Assembly: GCF_900143565.1 (NCBI RefSeq)
Contig: NZ_FREX01000002.1
Location: 496,001 to 560,000 of the forward strand
Direction: 5' to 3'
From: Pseudovibrio sp. Alg231-02
GTDB lineage: Bacteria; Pseudomonadota; Alphaproteobacteria; Rhizobiales; Stappiaceae
Length of the DNA stretch: 64,000 bases
In this document: piece by piece, positions 1 through 8,620 of the stretch
Layout: each line of letters opens with the position of its first letter
Numbering within the stretch: position 1 is the stretch's first letter
Notes under the pieces: generated by a model
Told to the model about the DNA's origin: nothing
What the model saw: only the letters and a program-made list of their open reading frames with translations
Database searches by the model: none
Program-made: the position numbers and the translations under genes

Positions 1-461
1 ACGATTGGACGCTGTTTTGCTTTGATCGTGTCGCCAGTCTCGTAAACAAAGAACTCCATACGATCCAGCTCCTGAAGCAGATCGTTTGGGAACTCAATGT
101 CAGCCTTATCAATCTCATCAATCAGAAGAACCGGGCGTTCATTCATTTCAAAAGCAGTCCAAAGTTTGCCTTTGCGAATGTAATTGCGAATGTCTTTTAC
201 GCGCTCATCGCCAAGCTGGCTGTCGCGGAGACGGGAAACCGCGTCATATTCGTAAAGGCCTTGCTGAGCCTTTGTGGTCGATTTGACGTTCCACTCAAGG
301 AAGGGGACGCCTAAGCTTTGGGCGATTTCCTGAGCTAGGACAGTTTTGCCGGTTCCAGGTTCGCCTTTTACAAGCAGGGGACGCTCAAGGGTAATAGCTG
401 CGTTGACTGCGATCCGGAGATCTTCTGTGGCAACGTATTGGGAGGTCCCTTGAAATTTCAT
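1..461 (-). CDS. MoxR/CbbQ-type AAA ATPase, 3' part outside window
   Basis: The reverse strand from 461 encodes at least 153 residues beginning MKFQGTSQYVA and runs off the window edge. A Walker A motif (GEPGTGKT, about residues 33-40) and a Walker B-like segment (VLLIDEID, about 109-116) are visible. Proteins of this family are chaperone-like AAA+ ATPases that usually act with a VWA-domain partner to mature metalloenzymes or remodel complexes; the partner would lie outside the window. The start ATG is at 461. The gene is transcribed away from the flagellar cluster and is probably unrelated to it. The family call is secure; the substrate cannot be inferred. Confidence 0.88.
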   Translation of the reverse strand, partial: MKFQGTSQYVATEDLRIAVNAAITLERPLLVKGEPGTGKTVLAQEIAQSLGVPFLEWNVKSTTKAQQGLYEYDAVSRLRDSQLGDERVKDIRNYIRKGKLWTAFEMNERPVLLIDEIDKADIEFPNDLLQELDRMEFFVYETGDTIKAKQRPI

Positions 462-654
462 CGCTAAATCCTGCTTGAGTATCGTGATTTGGCGAAAACA
501 GTAATCTCTCGTTAGACAATGGGCAATCCCTGCAGGGTTGCGCCATTGGGCTTATCTAGTGGTTTCGATCTTTGCTCGGTTTCTTTTGCTGCTCTGGGAA
601 TTATGTGCCGGGTAGGGCGAGCTATTTGCCGGGTTTAGGCAGGAATTCTTATGT

Positions 655-669
655 TTAACAATAGGTTAA
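655..669. promoter_or_regulatory. candidate CtrA box upstream of flgE
   Basis: The sequence shows TTAA at 655-658, a seven-base spacer, and TTAA at 666-669. This is the full alphaproteobacterial CtrA consensus TTAA-N7-TTAA. It lies 118 bases before the flgE start and 45 bases upstream of the sigma-54 promoter. Binding is inferred from the motif alone. Confidence 0.55.
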
Positions 670-714
670 AATTGTAAATTATTGAAATGGCTGAATAAAT
701 TGAATTTTTTAGTT

Positions 715-730
715 TGGCACGTAAGTTGCA
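715..730 (+). promoter_or_regulatory. sigma-54 promoter of flgE operon
   Basis: TGGCACG at 715-721 is followed by TTGCA at 726-730, with exactly ten bases between the GG and GC dinucleotides. This matches the -24/-12 consensus for RpoN almost perfectly. A transcript starting about 12 bases after the GC would have a leader of roughly 45 bases before the flgE ATG at 787. Confidence 0.8.
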
Positions 731-786
731 TTCAGTGTTCAAAGATCTGCGTAAGCATGAGCGAATTTGAATTCTAGGTGGGCTCG

Positions 787-2478
787 ATGAGTATTTATGG
801 TGCTATCAACGCTGCAACGACCGGTTTGGACGCACAGTCCAAGGCGTTGGAGAATATTTCCGGTAACGTGGCGAACTCTTCGACCACTGGCTATAAACGC
901 CTTGATACAAGCTTCTCCGACCTTGTTTCCAGTACAGGTAGTCGGCAGGCTGAACAGGTGTCCGGTACTGTAATTGCGACTTCTCGTGCCACTAACTACT
1001 TGTCTGGCGATGTCACATCCGCTGATCGCAACACCTATATGGCGATCAATGGTCCTGGGTATTTTCTGGTCACCAATAGGGATGGTTTAAATCAGGAGAC
1101 GCCTGAGAGTTACTATACGCGTGCTGGTGACTTTGAACTGGATACTGAGAGAAACCTGGTCAACTCCGCGGGCTATTTTCTGCAGGGGTACCCGATTAAC
1201 CCTGCAACGGGTGCTGTGAGTGATCGTGCAGTGCCAATTCAGGTGTCTGATGCCCCGATGCCAGCGCAACCATCGACGCAAATCAATTATCAGGCGAATT
1301 TGCCATCCAAGCCAACGACTGCGAACTATCAAAAAGCAGATGGTGCGGCGAACTCGCAGTATGTTGATTTGAGCGTGTTTTCCGATCCAGACGAACAATC
1401 AACACTCGCTTTGAATGATGACGGTGCACCTGCAACATTGCTTACAGCAGAGAGCAAGTTGTTGCCGTCAAACCAGTTTGAAGCTGATAGTGTGTTGACA
1501 TTGAAGGTGGGGCAGCATGACCCTGAAGTGTTGGATATTGATGCCAATACTACTGTTCAGGATCTGCTTGATAAGCTGAATGGGATGCATGGAGTAACAG
1601 CTCAGATCAATGCACTTGGCGAGATTGAGATCTCATCCTTCGAGACATTAACAATCGATCAGGCGGGAAGTGTACCTTCTTCAGGTAGCGTACTCGATAT
1701 GGACTTTGCTCCTCAGCCTTTACCCTCAACTGGTACCTATAATCCTGACGTTGTCACGGGTGATAAAGCTGATGATTTCATTAAGTCCTCTGTCGCTGGT
1801 GGGCAGGAAACTGTTTACGACGAGAATGGGACACCAGTTAACGTTGAACTACGCTGGGCGCTGAATGCAGAGAATAAGTGGTCACTTTTCTACAATACGA
1901 ACACTAATGCGTCTGGTGATGAAGTTGCGTGGAAAAAAGTCAGTGACATGTCATTCGACGCAGCTGGTCGTTTAACGTCACCTGCTTCAGGCTTAGTTGA
2001 TATTCCTGATCTTGAGGTGAATGGCGTCGGTATGGGCGACATTACCTTCAAGTTTGGTCTTGACGACTTAACCCAATATGAAGATGTAATTGGTGGTGCA
2101 TCCAATATTGGCACTTCACAGGACGGTTTCCCTTCCGGAAAACTTCAGGATGTTTCCATTGATGCTGAAGGTAATGTGATTGGGAAGTACTCCAACGATA
2201 AGTCCCAGAAGCTCTTTAAGATTCCAGTTGCGACTTTTGCTGCGGAGCAAGAGCTTCAGCGTGTTGACGGCGCTGCTTTTTCCGAGACCTCCACTTCTGG
2301 TGAGCCAGATTTCAGGAATGGAGGTACGATCCGTGCGAAAGCGCTAGAGAGCTCTAATGCTGATATCGCCAAGGAGTTCTCGAAGTTGATCATCACTCAA
2401 CAGGCCTACTCGGCGAACTCGAAAGTCTTGTCGACAGCAAACCAAATGCTGGATTCAGTTCTTAATATCGTTCGATAA
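787..2478 (+). CDS. flgE: flagellar hook protein FlgE
   Basis: FlgE polymerises outside the cell into the hook, the universal joint between rod and filament. The 563-residue product starts MSIYGAINAATTGLDAQ and carries the N-terminal rod/hook signature ISGNVANSSTTGYKR. It ends with the family's C-terminal heptad region (QQAYSANSKVLSTANQMLD). The middle (about 150-450) is a variable surface domain. The ATG at 787 is preferred to an in-frame GTG at 778 because an AGGTGGG ribosome site sits just before it. It is the first gene of a flgE-flgK-flgL run, with a 53-base gap to flgK. Confidence 0.95.
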   Translation: MSIYGAINAATTGLDAQSKALENISGNVANSSTTGYKRLDTSFSDLVSSTGSRQAEQVSGTVIATSRATNYLSGDVTSADRNTYMAINGPGYFLVTNRDGLNQETPESYYTRAGDFELDTERNLVNSAGYFLQGYPINPATGAVSDRAVPIQVSDAPMPAQPSTQINYQANLPSKPTTANYQKADGAANSQYVDLSVFSDPDEQSTLALNDDGAPATLLTAESKLLPSNQFEADSVLTLKVGQHDPEVLDIDANTTVQDLLDKLNGMHGVTAQINALGEIEISSFETLTIDQAGSVPSSGSVLDMDFAPQPLPSTGTYNPDVVTGDKADDFIKSSVAGGQETVYDENGTPVNVELRWALNAENKWSLFYNTNTNASGDEVAWKKVSDMSFDAAGRLTSPASGLVDIPDLEVNGVGMGDITFKFGLDDLTQYEDVIGGASNIGTSQDGFPSGKLQDVSIDAEGNVIGKYSNDKSQKLFKIPVATFAAEQELQRVDGAAFSETSTSGEPDFRNGGTIRAKALESSNADIAKEFSKLIITQQAYSANSKVLSTANQMLDSVLNIVR

Positions 2479-2531
2479 AGTGGTGTTGGGGTAGGCTATT
2501 GCCTGCCTCGTTGCCTTAGGGAGTATAGGGT

Positions 2532-4376
2532 ATGGGTCTCGGAGCAGCTTTGAATGCGGCTATGTCGGGATTGTCGCTTACGAAGGCGCAGCTTGCGGTT
2601 ACATCGAGGAATGTCGCCAATGCGAACGTTGACGGTTATACGCTTAAGACAATCGTGGGCACGGAAGTTCACAATACGTCGACGTCTTCATCCTCCGTTC
2701 TGACTAATCAAGTTCAACGGCAAGTTAATACCCAACTCCAGTCTGCTTATTGGGAAAGTCTGAGTGATACGGCTTATGCTACTCAATACAACGAATACAT
2801 CGCGCAGCTTGATCAGATGTTTGGGAAGGTTGGAGACCCAAGCTCTATTCCGAGTTTGATGAATAACTTCACCAATGCGCTGACGTCTTTAGCGACAGAT
2901 CCCAGTTCTCAAAGTGCGCAGGAAGTGGCTGTAAATGCTGCTGAAGAGCTTTCCAGAAGCATCAATAATTCAGCCAAGCAAGTGCAGGAAATGCGCCGCG
3001 ATGCTGATGCTGGAATTGCTGATGAAGTAACGCAGGTCAATTCCATTCTCAAAGAAATTGAGAGTCTGGAAGACACCATTGTTGTTGAGCGTTCTGCAGG
3101 CCGGGAAACGGCTCACTTGCATGACCAGATGGACCGGCAACTGGAAGCTTTGACTGAGAAGATGGATGTTGAAATCAAGCAAGACAACGATGGCTTGCTA
3201 CGGATATCAACTAAATCTGGAACCACGTTATACAATGATCGCGCATCAGAGTTACAGTTTACTCCGCGCCCTACGCTTGGTGTCGGTGTTGAAGGTAATC
3301 CGATTGAAGTAAAGTCGCAGTCTGGCGCTGTTATGGAGCTTTCATCATTTGACCTGAAGAGCGGTAGCATGGGTGCGCTCGTGGAGTTGCGGGATAATAC
3401 CCTTCCAGAGTCGCAGGCGCGCCTGGATGAGCTTGCAAGTCAGATGGCACTGTCTTTGTCTCAGCAAACGTCTGAAGGTGTTGCGGCTGATGATGGTGGA
3501 GCGCCATCTGCGGCAACGGGCTTCAGTGTTGATACGTCCAAACTGCAATCTTCTGGCGATACAATTGAGCTTGAGTTTGATGTTAACGGAGAAAGTCGTA
3601 AGGTTACATTTGTTGCAGTGACCGACCCAAGTTTGCTGCCGCTTTCTTCGGATGTAACTGCTGACTCCAATGATATCGTGCATGGTATTGTAATTCCAGC
3701 GACTTCGACTTCGCTGGAAAGTCAGATTTCCAGTGCTCTGGGTTCTGGGTTTGATGTTTCCGTTGATGCTGCTGGTGAGTTGAAAGTTTTATCTCCGATC
3801 AGCCCGGGTACTATTGAGATTACTGGTCTTACAGCGAAAAATACGCGGACTGTTACCGCTGCTGATGGTGCCGAGATCCCGCTCTTTGTAGACACAAAAG
3901 GGGACGGCGGACCTTATACTGGGGCGCTAGAAGATGGTGGCCAGAAGACCGGCTTTGCGCAACGGATGACTGTCAATAAAGCTATTGTTGATGATCCAAG
4001 TCTTTTAGCAGGTGAGCCAGATAAGCAGAGCTCCGAGCGTGCAAACCTCCTGAAAAGCCGCCTGACTGAGACCGAATATACGTATGCGCCAAGCTCGGGG
4101 ATCGGAGCAAAGAATGCTCCATATGTCGGGACGATTTCTGATTTTGGCATTGAGACTGTGGTCAAGCAAAGTCAGATTGCCAGCGCGGCGACATCAGCTG
4201 CGAGCAACTCAAAGGCTGTTACCAGTATTGCTAAGAATGCTTATGAAAACAGCTATAAGGTTGATGTAGACGAAGAGCTGGTGAAGCTGACTGAATTGCA
4301 GAATGCTTATGCTGCGAATGCTCGTGTCTTATCGGCTATCGACGAAATGTATGATACACTTTTTAGAATCGCATGA
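2532..4376 (+). CDS. flgK: flagellar hook-associated protein 1, FlgK
   Basis: FlgK forms the first hook-filament junction ring. The 614-residue protein opens MGLGAALNAAMSGLSLTKAQLAVTSRNVANANVDGYT, the FlgK form of the rod/hook N-terminal domain, and closes with a matching C-terminal helix (ELVKLTELQNAYAANARVLSAIDEMYDTLF). Predicted coiled-coil segments lie around residues 140-230, and the Ser/Asp/Gly-rich part around 300-480 is probably the exposed domain. It lies between flgE and flgL in one transcription unit, and the flgL start follows 28 bases after its stop. Confidence 0.95.
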   Translation: MGLGAALNAAMSGLSLTKAQLAVTSRNVANANVDGYTLKTIVGTEVHNTSTSSSSVLTNQVQRQVNTQLQSAYWESLSDTAYATQYNEYIAQLDQMFGKVGDPSSIPSLMNNFTNALTSLATDPSSQSAQEVAVNAAEELSRSINNSAKQVQEMRRDADAGIADEVTQVNSILKEIESLEDTIVVERSAGRETAHLHDQMDRQLEALTEKMDVEIKQDNDGLLRISTKSGTTLYNDRASELQFTPRPTLGVGVEGNPIEVKSQSGAVMELSSFDLKSGSMGALVELRDNTLPESQARLDELASQMALSLSQQTSEGVAADDGGAPSAATGFSVDTSKLQSSGDTIELEFDVNGESRKVTFVAVTDPSLLPLSSDVTADSNDIVHGIVIPATSTSLESQISSALGSGFDVSVDAAGELKVLSPISPGTIEITGLTAKNTRTVTAADGAEIPLFVDTKGDGGPYTGALEDGGQKTGFAQRMTVNKAIVDDPSLLAGEPDKQSSERANLLKSRLTETEYTYAPSSGIGAKNAPYVGTISDFGIETVVKQSQIASAATSAASNSKAVTSIAKNAYENSYKVDVDEELVKLTELQNAYAANARVLSAIDEMYDTLFRIA

Positions 4377-4403
4377 TGCTGCTTTAGGAATTGAGTTATT
4401 CAA

Positions 4404-5963
4404 ATGAATACAATCGGTTATTCTAAATCTCATAGCTATATGCTTGATCTCCTTATGCAGCAAAAGACGCAGCTGGAGAACAAGTCTATTCAGCTGACTT
4501 CCGGGCTGAAGTCTCAAACCTATGGTGGCATCAGTTCAGATTCTCGCATGGCACTGGAGTTGCGCCGCGAGATCTCAAATATTGAGGTTTATGAAGACTC
4601 TAACGCGATTGCCAGCATTCAGCTTGACCTTATGGGCAAGTCTCTTGAGCATATGGAGAAAATGCGCTCTGAGAGTGTGAGTGCGATTGATGAGAACAAC
4701 TATACGCTGACCACAGATGGCCAGACGACCAGTCAGCAAGCGACTGAGATTATGCTGAATGAGACGATCTCGCAGCTGAACTCTGAAGTGAACGGGTATT
4801 ATCTGTTCGGTGGTAAGGATGCGATTGAGCCACCGGTTGCCTCGCTTGATGCCATAATGGATGGGCAAGGCGGAAAGCTTGGGCTCAAGGAGCTCATGAA
4901 GCGTTATGAGAATGCTCATGTTGGTGCCTCTGAAAATGGTCGCATCGAATCCAGTGTGACAAATCCGCTTGGTGTTCCTACTCTGACACTTCAACAGGAC
5001 AATGTTGAGGGATTTGGCTTTGAGATCACTTCCGTTTCTGCGTCCTCTGCTGATGTTGCAACAGCGGTTACTCCTGAAGACCTGACTGATCCGCTTAATC
5101 CTGAAGGCAAAAAGGGGACCTTCGCGTTCAATGACACTCCGAGTGTTGGTGATACGATTGAGGTTGAGCTGGAACTTCCTGACGGGAGCAAATCAGTTGT
5201 TAAGCTCTCAGCAACCGATGACCCTGATGCAGGAGAGGGAACCTTCCTGATTGGGACGGGTGCTAATCCTGCTCTGGAGAGCGCTCAGAATGCTCAGGCA
5301 GCTTTTGATAAGGCAATAGGCGATATTGCAAAAACTGAGCTTCGAGCGGTTGCTGATGTGCAGGCTGGTGAGGAGTTTTTTGGTAATCACGGGCGGACCG
5401 ATCCGGCGCCGAAGGTACCAAAAGCGGATGGTTCTGGTTATGAGACCGCATCAGATCTTCTGGTTGACTGGTATACCGGTACCGAGAACTCTGATGATCC
5501 GCGCTCAGACAAGGTTGTTCAGATTGATGACAATGTGCGCGTGGAGTATGGCGCGCGCGCGAATGAGTCAGCGTTTTCCGAGCAGTTGCAAAACCTTGCT
5601 GTGTTTGTGGCGGCAGACTTTACAGCAGAAACTCCAGATGATGCTGAGAGTGAGGGGGTCGCAAAATCCTACTATGCTTCGTTGGCAGATAAGAGCGATG
5701 ACGCACTCTCTTTCGCGGGAGACCGGAATTCTGGCATCCAAAGCGTAGCCTCAGAGATGTCTGTGGTGAACACAACTGTGAAACGTACTGCTGAGAGGCA
5801 AAAGCAAGCGTCTCTGACCTATCATAATACGTTGACCGGGCTCGAGAACGTTGACAAGACTGAAGTTGGAACTGAGATAGCCGTGCTAAAGACGGATTTA
5901 GACGCGTCGTTTCAGGCAACGTCTATACTGTTAAATCTAACAATTACTGACTTCTTAAGATAA
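4404..5963 (+). CDS. flgL: flagellar hook-associated protein 3, FlgL
   Basis: FlgL is the second junction protein that adapts the hook to the flagellin filament. The N-terminal helix (MNTIGYSKSHSYMLDLLMQQKTQLE, then LTSGLKS) and the C-terminal flagellin-like helix (EIAVLKTDLDASFQATSILLNLTITDFLR) identify it. At 519 residues it is long for an alphaproteobacterial FlgL; the extra length is an acidic central insertion at about 190-400. It is the last gene of the flgE operon and ends at a strong palindromic terminator shared with flaF. Confidence 0.92.
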   Translation: MNTIGYSKSHSYMLDLLMQQKTQLENKSIQLTSGLKSQTYGGISSDSRMALELRREISNIEVYEDSNAIASIQLDLMGKSLEHMEKMRSESVSAIDENNYTLTTDGQTTSQQATEIMLNETISQLNSEVNGYYLFGGKDAIEPPVASLDAIMDGQGGKLGLKELMKRYENAHVGASENGRIESSVTNPLGVPTLTLQQDNVEGFGFEITSVSASSADVATAVTPEDLTDPLNPEGKKGTFAFNDTPSVGDTIEVELELPDGSKSVVKLSATDDPDAGEGTFLIGTGANPALESAQNAQAAFDKAIGDIAKTELRAVADVQAGEEFFGNHGRTDPAPKVPKADGSGYETASDLLVDWYTGTENSDDPRSDKVVQIDDNVRVEYGARANESAFSEQLQNLAVFVAADFTAETPDDAESEGVAKSYYASLADKSDDALSFAGDRNSGIQSVASEMSVVNTTVKRTAERQKQASLTYHNTLTGLENVDKTEVGTEIAVLKTDLDASFQATSILLNLTITDFLR

Positions 5964-5996
5964 CAAAAAGCCTCCGTAAATCGGAGGCTTTTTGTT
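5962..5996. terminator. bidirectional terminator between flgL and flaF
   Basis: Two perfect 15-base arms (5962-5976 and 5982-5996) enclose a five-base loop, with A-runs on one side and T-runs on the other. The hairpin can therefore stop both the flgL transcript and the convergent flbT-flaF transcript. The flgL stop codon lies in its left edge and the flaF stop is two bases beyond its right edge. Confidence 0.92.
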
Positions 5997-5997
5997 A

Positions 5998-6384
5998 TTA
6001 TACGTTTGCCTTTTGGCCTCTTAATCCAGATGCTAGAGACTTGTTGATGTTGATCATTGTCTCTAGTGCTTCTGGTTCCGCACCGCCCATCATTTCCATG
6101 GTTCTGTTGAACATAAACAGGGCCAGATTTGCGATGTTATTTTGAAGCTCCAGAGGCAGCTCGCTGTATTCTGCGGTGGCCTCAGTTACAAAAATTGTCC
6201 AGAGCGTGCGATTGAATATGAGTGTTTCATTCCGTTCTTCGCGTGAAACTGTATCCCACTCACGTTGCAGCACAGAAAGGCGCGCTGCAGCTTTCATCAG
6301 AGCTTCAGCTTCCAGAGCCCTCGGATCCGCTGAGGCCGAGGTGTTTGCGGACTGCTGATATGCCTGAGTTGCTTGTTGATACAT
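5998..6384 (-). CDS. flaF: flagellar biosynthesis regulator FlaF
   Basis: FlaF works with FlbT in alphaproteobacteria to couple flagellin synthesis to assembly, and is needed for flagellin production or secretion. The 128-residue product begins MYQQATQAYQQSA and contains the family's helical core (RLSVLQREWDTVSREERNETLIFNRTLWTIF). The ORF overlaps the 3' end of flbT by 80 bases in another frame, so the two are almost certainly translated from one mRNA. The MYQ start is canonical for the family, which argues that the overlap is real. Confidence 0.93.
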   Translation of the reverse strand: MYQQATQAYQQSANTSASADPRALEAEALMKAAARLSVLQREWDTVSREERNETLIFNRTLWTIFVTEATAEYSELPLELQNNIANLALFMFNRTMEMMGGAEPEALETMININKSLASGLRGQKANV

Positions 6385-6760
6385 GACTTATCAAAGTCCT
6401 TTCATATTCAATCAATTTCTTGGCGAGCTTCAGGGCGCGATAGAGCTCTTCTCGCAAAATTGCGGTGCTAATCTCGCTGATAAGGTCGCGTGTGCTTGGT
6501 GCGGCCTGCAGGATCTTTCCGATCACATCGAAATACTCTTTCTGAGTGACCGTGATATCCTGCTTTAAATACATGACCTGCACTGCAAGGTAGACCTGCT
6601 GTGCCATGGTGCTGGCGTCTTCCGGCAGAAGGATATCCTTCTCTCGGAGAATAGGTGCATCTCCCTGAATGAAAAATCGTGCACGTTGCTTATCGTTAGT
6701 GATAAGTGTCTCACCAACAATCAATTTTTCTCCGGGTTTTAATTCGACCTTCAGTGCCAT
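6305..6760 (-). CDS. flbT: flagellin translational regulator FlbT
   Basis: In Caulobacter FlbT binds the 5' untranslated leader of flagellin mRNA and promotes its decay until the hook is complete. This 151-residue protein starts MALKVELKPGEKLIVGE and has the family core (AQQVYLAVQVMYLKQD, then LISEISTAILREELYRALKLAKKLIEYE). A strong AAGGAGG ribosome site precedes the ATG at 6760. The last 20 or so residues are a Ser/Gly-rich tail encoded in the region shared with flaF. It lies directly upstream of, and divergent from, the flagellin gene. Confidence 0.94.
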   Translation of the reverse strand: MALKVELKPGEKLIVGETLITNDKQRARFFIQGDAPILREKDILLPEDASTMAQQVYLAVQVMYLKQDITVTQKEYFDVIGKILQAAPSTRDLISEISTAILREELYRALKLAKKLIEYERTLISHVSTSNSGISAVRKHLGLSGSEGSGS

Positions 6761-7077
6761 GCAGCCTCCTTCAAAGCACTCTTAACTATGATGGCAACCA
6801 AAAGGTTAATCTAGTTAATTCTTACAAGTTATTCAGCGATTTATTTCTAATTTTTCTTAAGTTTAGAGTGCTTCTGAATTGAGTACGTAGAGTCGCCAGT
6901 TAATGCTTGGCAGCTTAAGCCATTGGTTGGGCTTTGAAATTACAGGTCGGTGGAAATATGCACAGACAATATTGCGTAGCTGTCTAGCTACCGTTGTTGA
7001 GTAAGTTTTTGACTTAATTATATAAAATTGAATTTATTCGTGAGCTGATGAGTGTGGCTGCCGCAATCCCTGATTTA

Positions 7078-7093
7078 TTAAGCGCTTGTTAAC
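7078..7093. promoter_or_regulatory. candidate CtrA box upstream of flagellin gene
   Basis: TTAA at 7078-7081, spacer GCGCTTG, then TTAAC at 7089-7093 gives a perfect CtrA consensus. It lies 115 bases before the flagellin ATG. Function is inferred from the motif. Confidence 0.5.
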
Positions 7094-7117
7094 ACGTTCC
7101 CCCTTTACTCGCAGGAC

Positions 7118-7180
7118 GGGTAATTGTACCCAATTAAAACTCAGTAATTATTTGCTGCGTTTGTGACCCAGGAAGGGTCA
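7118..7180 (+). promoter_or_regulatory. structured flagellin 5' leader
   Basis: Three hairpins can be drawn: GGGTA/TACCC (7118-7131), TAATTG/CAATTA (7121-7136), and TGACCC/GGGTCA (7164-7180). The first two share bases and cannot form together. FlbT regulates flagellin mRNA through its leader in relatives, so this is a plausible target. No binding evidence exists here. Confidence 0.4.
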
Positions 7181-7207
7181 TTCATTATCCTAGAAGGGAC
7201 ATATAAA

Positions 7208-8389
7208 ATGGCTGATATTACACTCACCGCTGCGGTTCGCTCAAACCTTGGTACTCTGCAGAATACAGCTAATCTGATTTCTCAGACTCAAGAGCGTCTT
7301 TCTACCGGTAAGAAAGTTAACTCTGCTCTCGATAACCCAAATTCTTTCTTCACATCTGAGTCTCTAAACTCACGCGCATCTGATCTTAGCAACCTTCAGG
7401 ATGATATTGGTCAGTCTGTATCTACCATTGAAGCCGCTGATAAGGGTATCTCAGCGATTTCGAAGCTTGTAGATGCTGCAAAAGGTAAAGCAAACCAGGC
7501 TCTTCAAACTGAAGATGTTAAAGAACGCGCTACTTACGAGCAGCAATATAACGAACTTCGGACACAGATCGAAGATCTGGCTAAGGATTCTGGCTATAAA
7601 GGCAAGAACCTTCTTGGCGGTGACGGTAACGATCTAAACGTGAAGTTCAACGAAGATGGTTCCTCTAACCTTGATGTTAAATCAGTAGATTACACTGATC
7701 TTGGGAATACAGACAACGATCTGACGATTGCTAAGTTGGAAGAGGGATCGTACAGCTTTACCGAGTTAGATTTTGGTTCTGATGTTAAAGGTAGTACTAA
7801 GTTAGCAAGCCTAGCAGGATTTGCCGATGGTGGTAGTCTTGAGATTGCAGTAGATGGCGATGATGATTCCACTACTGCGACAGATGATACTACCTTCGCT
7901 ATTACTGCTGACACAACAGTTGATGATTTGCGTGCTGCTTTAGATACTGCAAGTGGTGGTGGTTCAACATTTGAAGATGGAGAACTTAAATCATATGCTG
8001 CTCATGAAACTACATTAACCTACACAGCGACCGCTGCCAGTGAAACTGGTGCTCCAGTAGAGGGTGTGACAGTTGCTAAAAGTGATGTTGGGACTTGGGC
8101 AAGTGATTCAGCGATTGAAGACTCGCTTGATGAAATCCGCGATGCGCAGCTTAACCTGCGTGCGCAGGCATCTACTTTTGGTACAAACCTCTCTGTTGTG
8201 ACCAATCGCCAAGACTTCACCGCTGACCTGGTCAATACGCTTGAGACTGGTGCTGGTAAGTTGACTTTGGCAGACACCAACCTTGAGGGTGCGAACTTGG
8301 CGGCTCTGAACACTCAGAACTCTATCGCGACGACAACTCTTAGCCTGGCAACGCAGGCTAGCCAGTCTGTGCTGCAGCTTATCCGATAA
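7208..8389 (+). CDS. flagellin
   Basis: The 393-residue filament subunit starts MADITLTAAVRSNLGTLQNT, has the flagellin N-terminal helix (SQTQERLSTGKKVNSALDNP) and the C-terminal helix pair ending QASQSVLQLIR. The central 170-300 region, rich in Asp, Thr and Ser, is the variable exposed domain. The ATG at 7208 follows a GAAGGGA ribosome site; an upstream in-frame GTG at 7163 adds a non-conserved extension and is rejected. Only one flagellin gene is in the window. Expression is probably controlled by the neighbouring flbT and flaF products and possibly by CtrA. Confidence 0.96.
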   Translation: MADITLTAAVRSNLGTLQNTANLISQTQERLSTGKKVNSALDNPNSFFTSESLNSRASDLSNLQDDIGQSVSTIEAADKGISAISKLVDAAKGKANQALQTEDVKERATYEQQYNELRTQIEDLAKDSGYKGKNLLGGDGNDLNVKFNEDGSSNLDVKSVDYTDLGNTDNDLTIAKLEEGSYSFTELDFGSDVKGSTKLASLAGFADGGSLEIAVDGDDDSTTATDDTTFAITADTTVDDLRAALDTASGGGSTFEDGELKSYAAHETTLTYTATAASETGAPVEGVTVAKSDVGTWASDSAIEDSLDEIRDAQLNLRAQASTFGTNLSVVTNRQDFTADLVNTLETGAGKLTLADTNLEGANLAALNTQNSIATTTLSLATQASQSVLQLIR

Positions 8390-8416
8390 GCTTTGTTTCA
8401 GATTTAGATTTTGGAG

Positions 8417-8446
8417 AACGCGCTCTTTTGGGGCGCGTTTTTCTTT
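8417..8446 (+). terminator. flagellin gene terminator
   Basis: Arms AACGCGC (8417-8423) and GCGCGTT (8433-8439) form a stem followed directly by a T-rich tract. It lies 28 bases after the flagellin stop codon. Confidence 0.85.
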
Positions 8447-8540
8447 TGTCTGGGTTGGGGCACCGTTTGCGTTGATATGTGCGTTGCTTTGCGTTTTTGT
8501 GGTGGTGGGCGCGTTGTTATGTGGTGGTCACTGGACAGAC

Positions 8541-8575
8541 AAAAAAAGAGCCATGCTGCGGGGGCGGCATAGCTC
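8541..8575 (-). terminator. terminator of FlaG-like gene
   Basis: Read on the reverse strand, GAGCTATGC (8575-8567) pairs with GCATGGCTC (8556-8548) and is followed by seven T residues (8547-8541). It lies 46 bases after the stop of the gene at 8621-9085. Confidence 0.85.
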
Positions 8576-8620
8576 AAGGGGGATAAGTCTGGTTTGCAGG
8601 GAGGATAAAGCCTGTGTGGC

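Larger units (their letters stand above)
462..786. other. intergenic promoter region between AAA ATPase and flgE
   Basis: This 325-base divergent gap has no credible ORF. It holds a perfect TTAA-N7-TTAA box and a sigma-54 type promoter, both listed separately, on the flgE side. The 600-710 stretch is markedly AT-rich. No specific promoter for the ATPase gene was recognised. Confidence 0.6.
6761..7207. other. 447-base divergent flbT / flagellin regulatory region
   Basis: No ORF with coding character is present. The region is AT-rich and contains a perfect TTAA-N7-TTAA box (7078-7092), two mutually exclusive hairpins (7118-7131 and 7121-7136), and a further hairpin (7164-7180), all close to the flagellin start. 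All GG dinucleotides on the flagellin strand were checked and none is followed by GC at ten-base spacing, so no sigma-54 promoter was found here. Confidence 0.6.

Noticed and set aside
6804-6819. TTAA pair upstream of flbT as a CtrA box
   Set aside because: The spacer is five bases.
7163-7207. Upstream in-frame GTG start for flagellin
   Set aside because: It would add fifteen non-family residues and place the ribosome site inside the gene; MADITL at 7208 is the conserved start.
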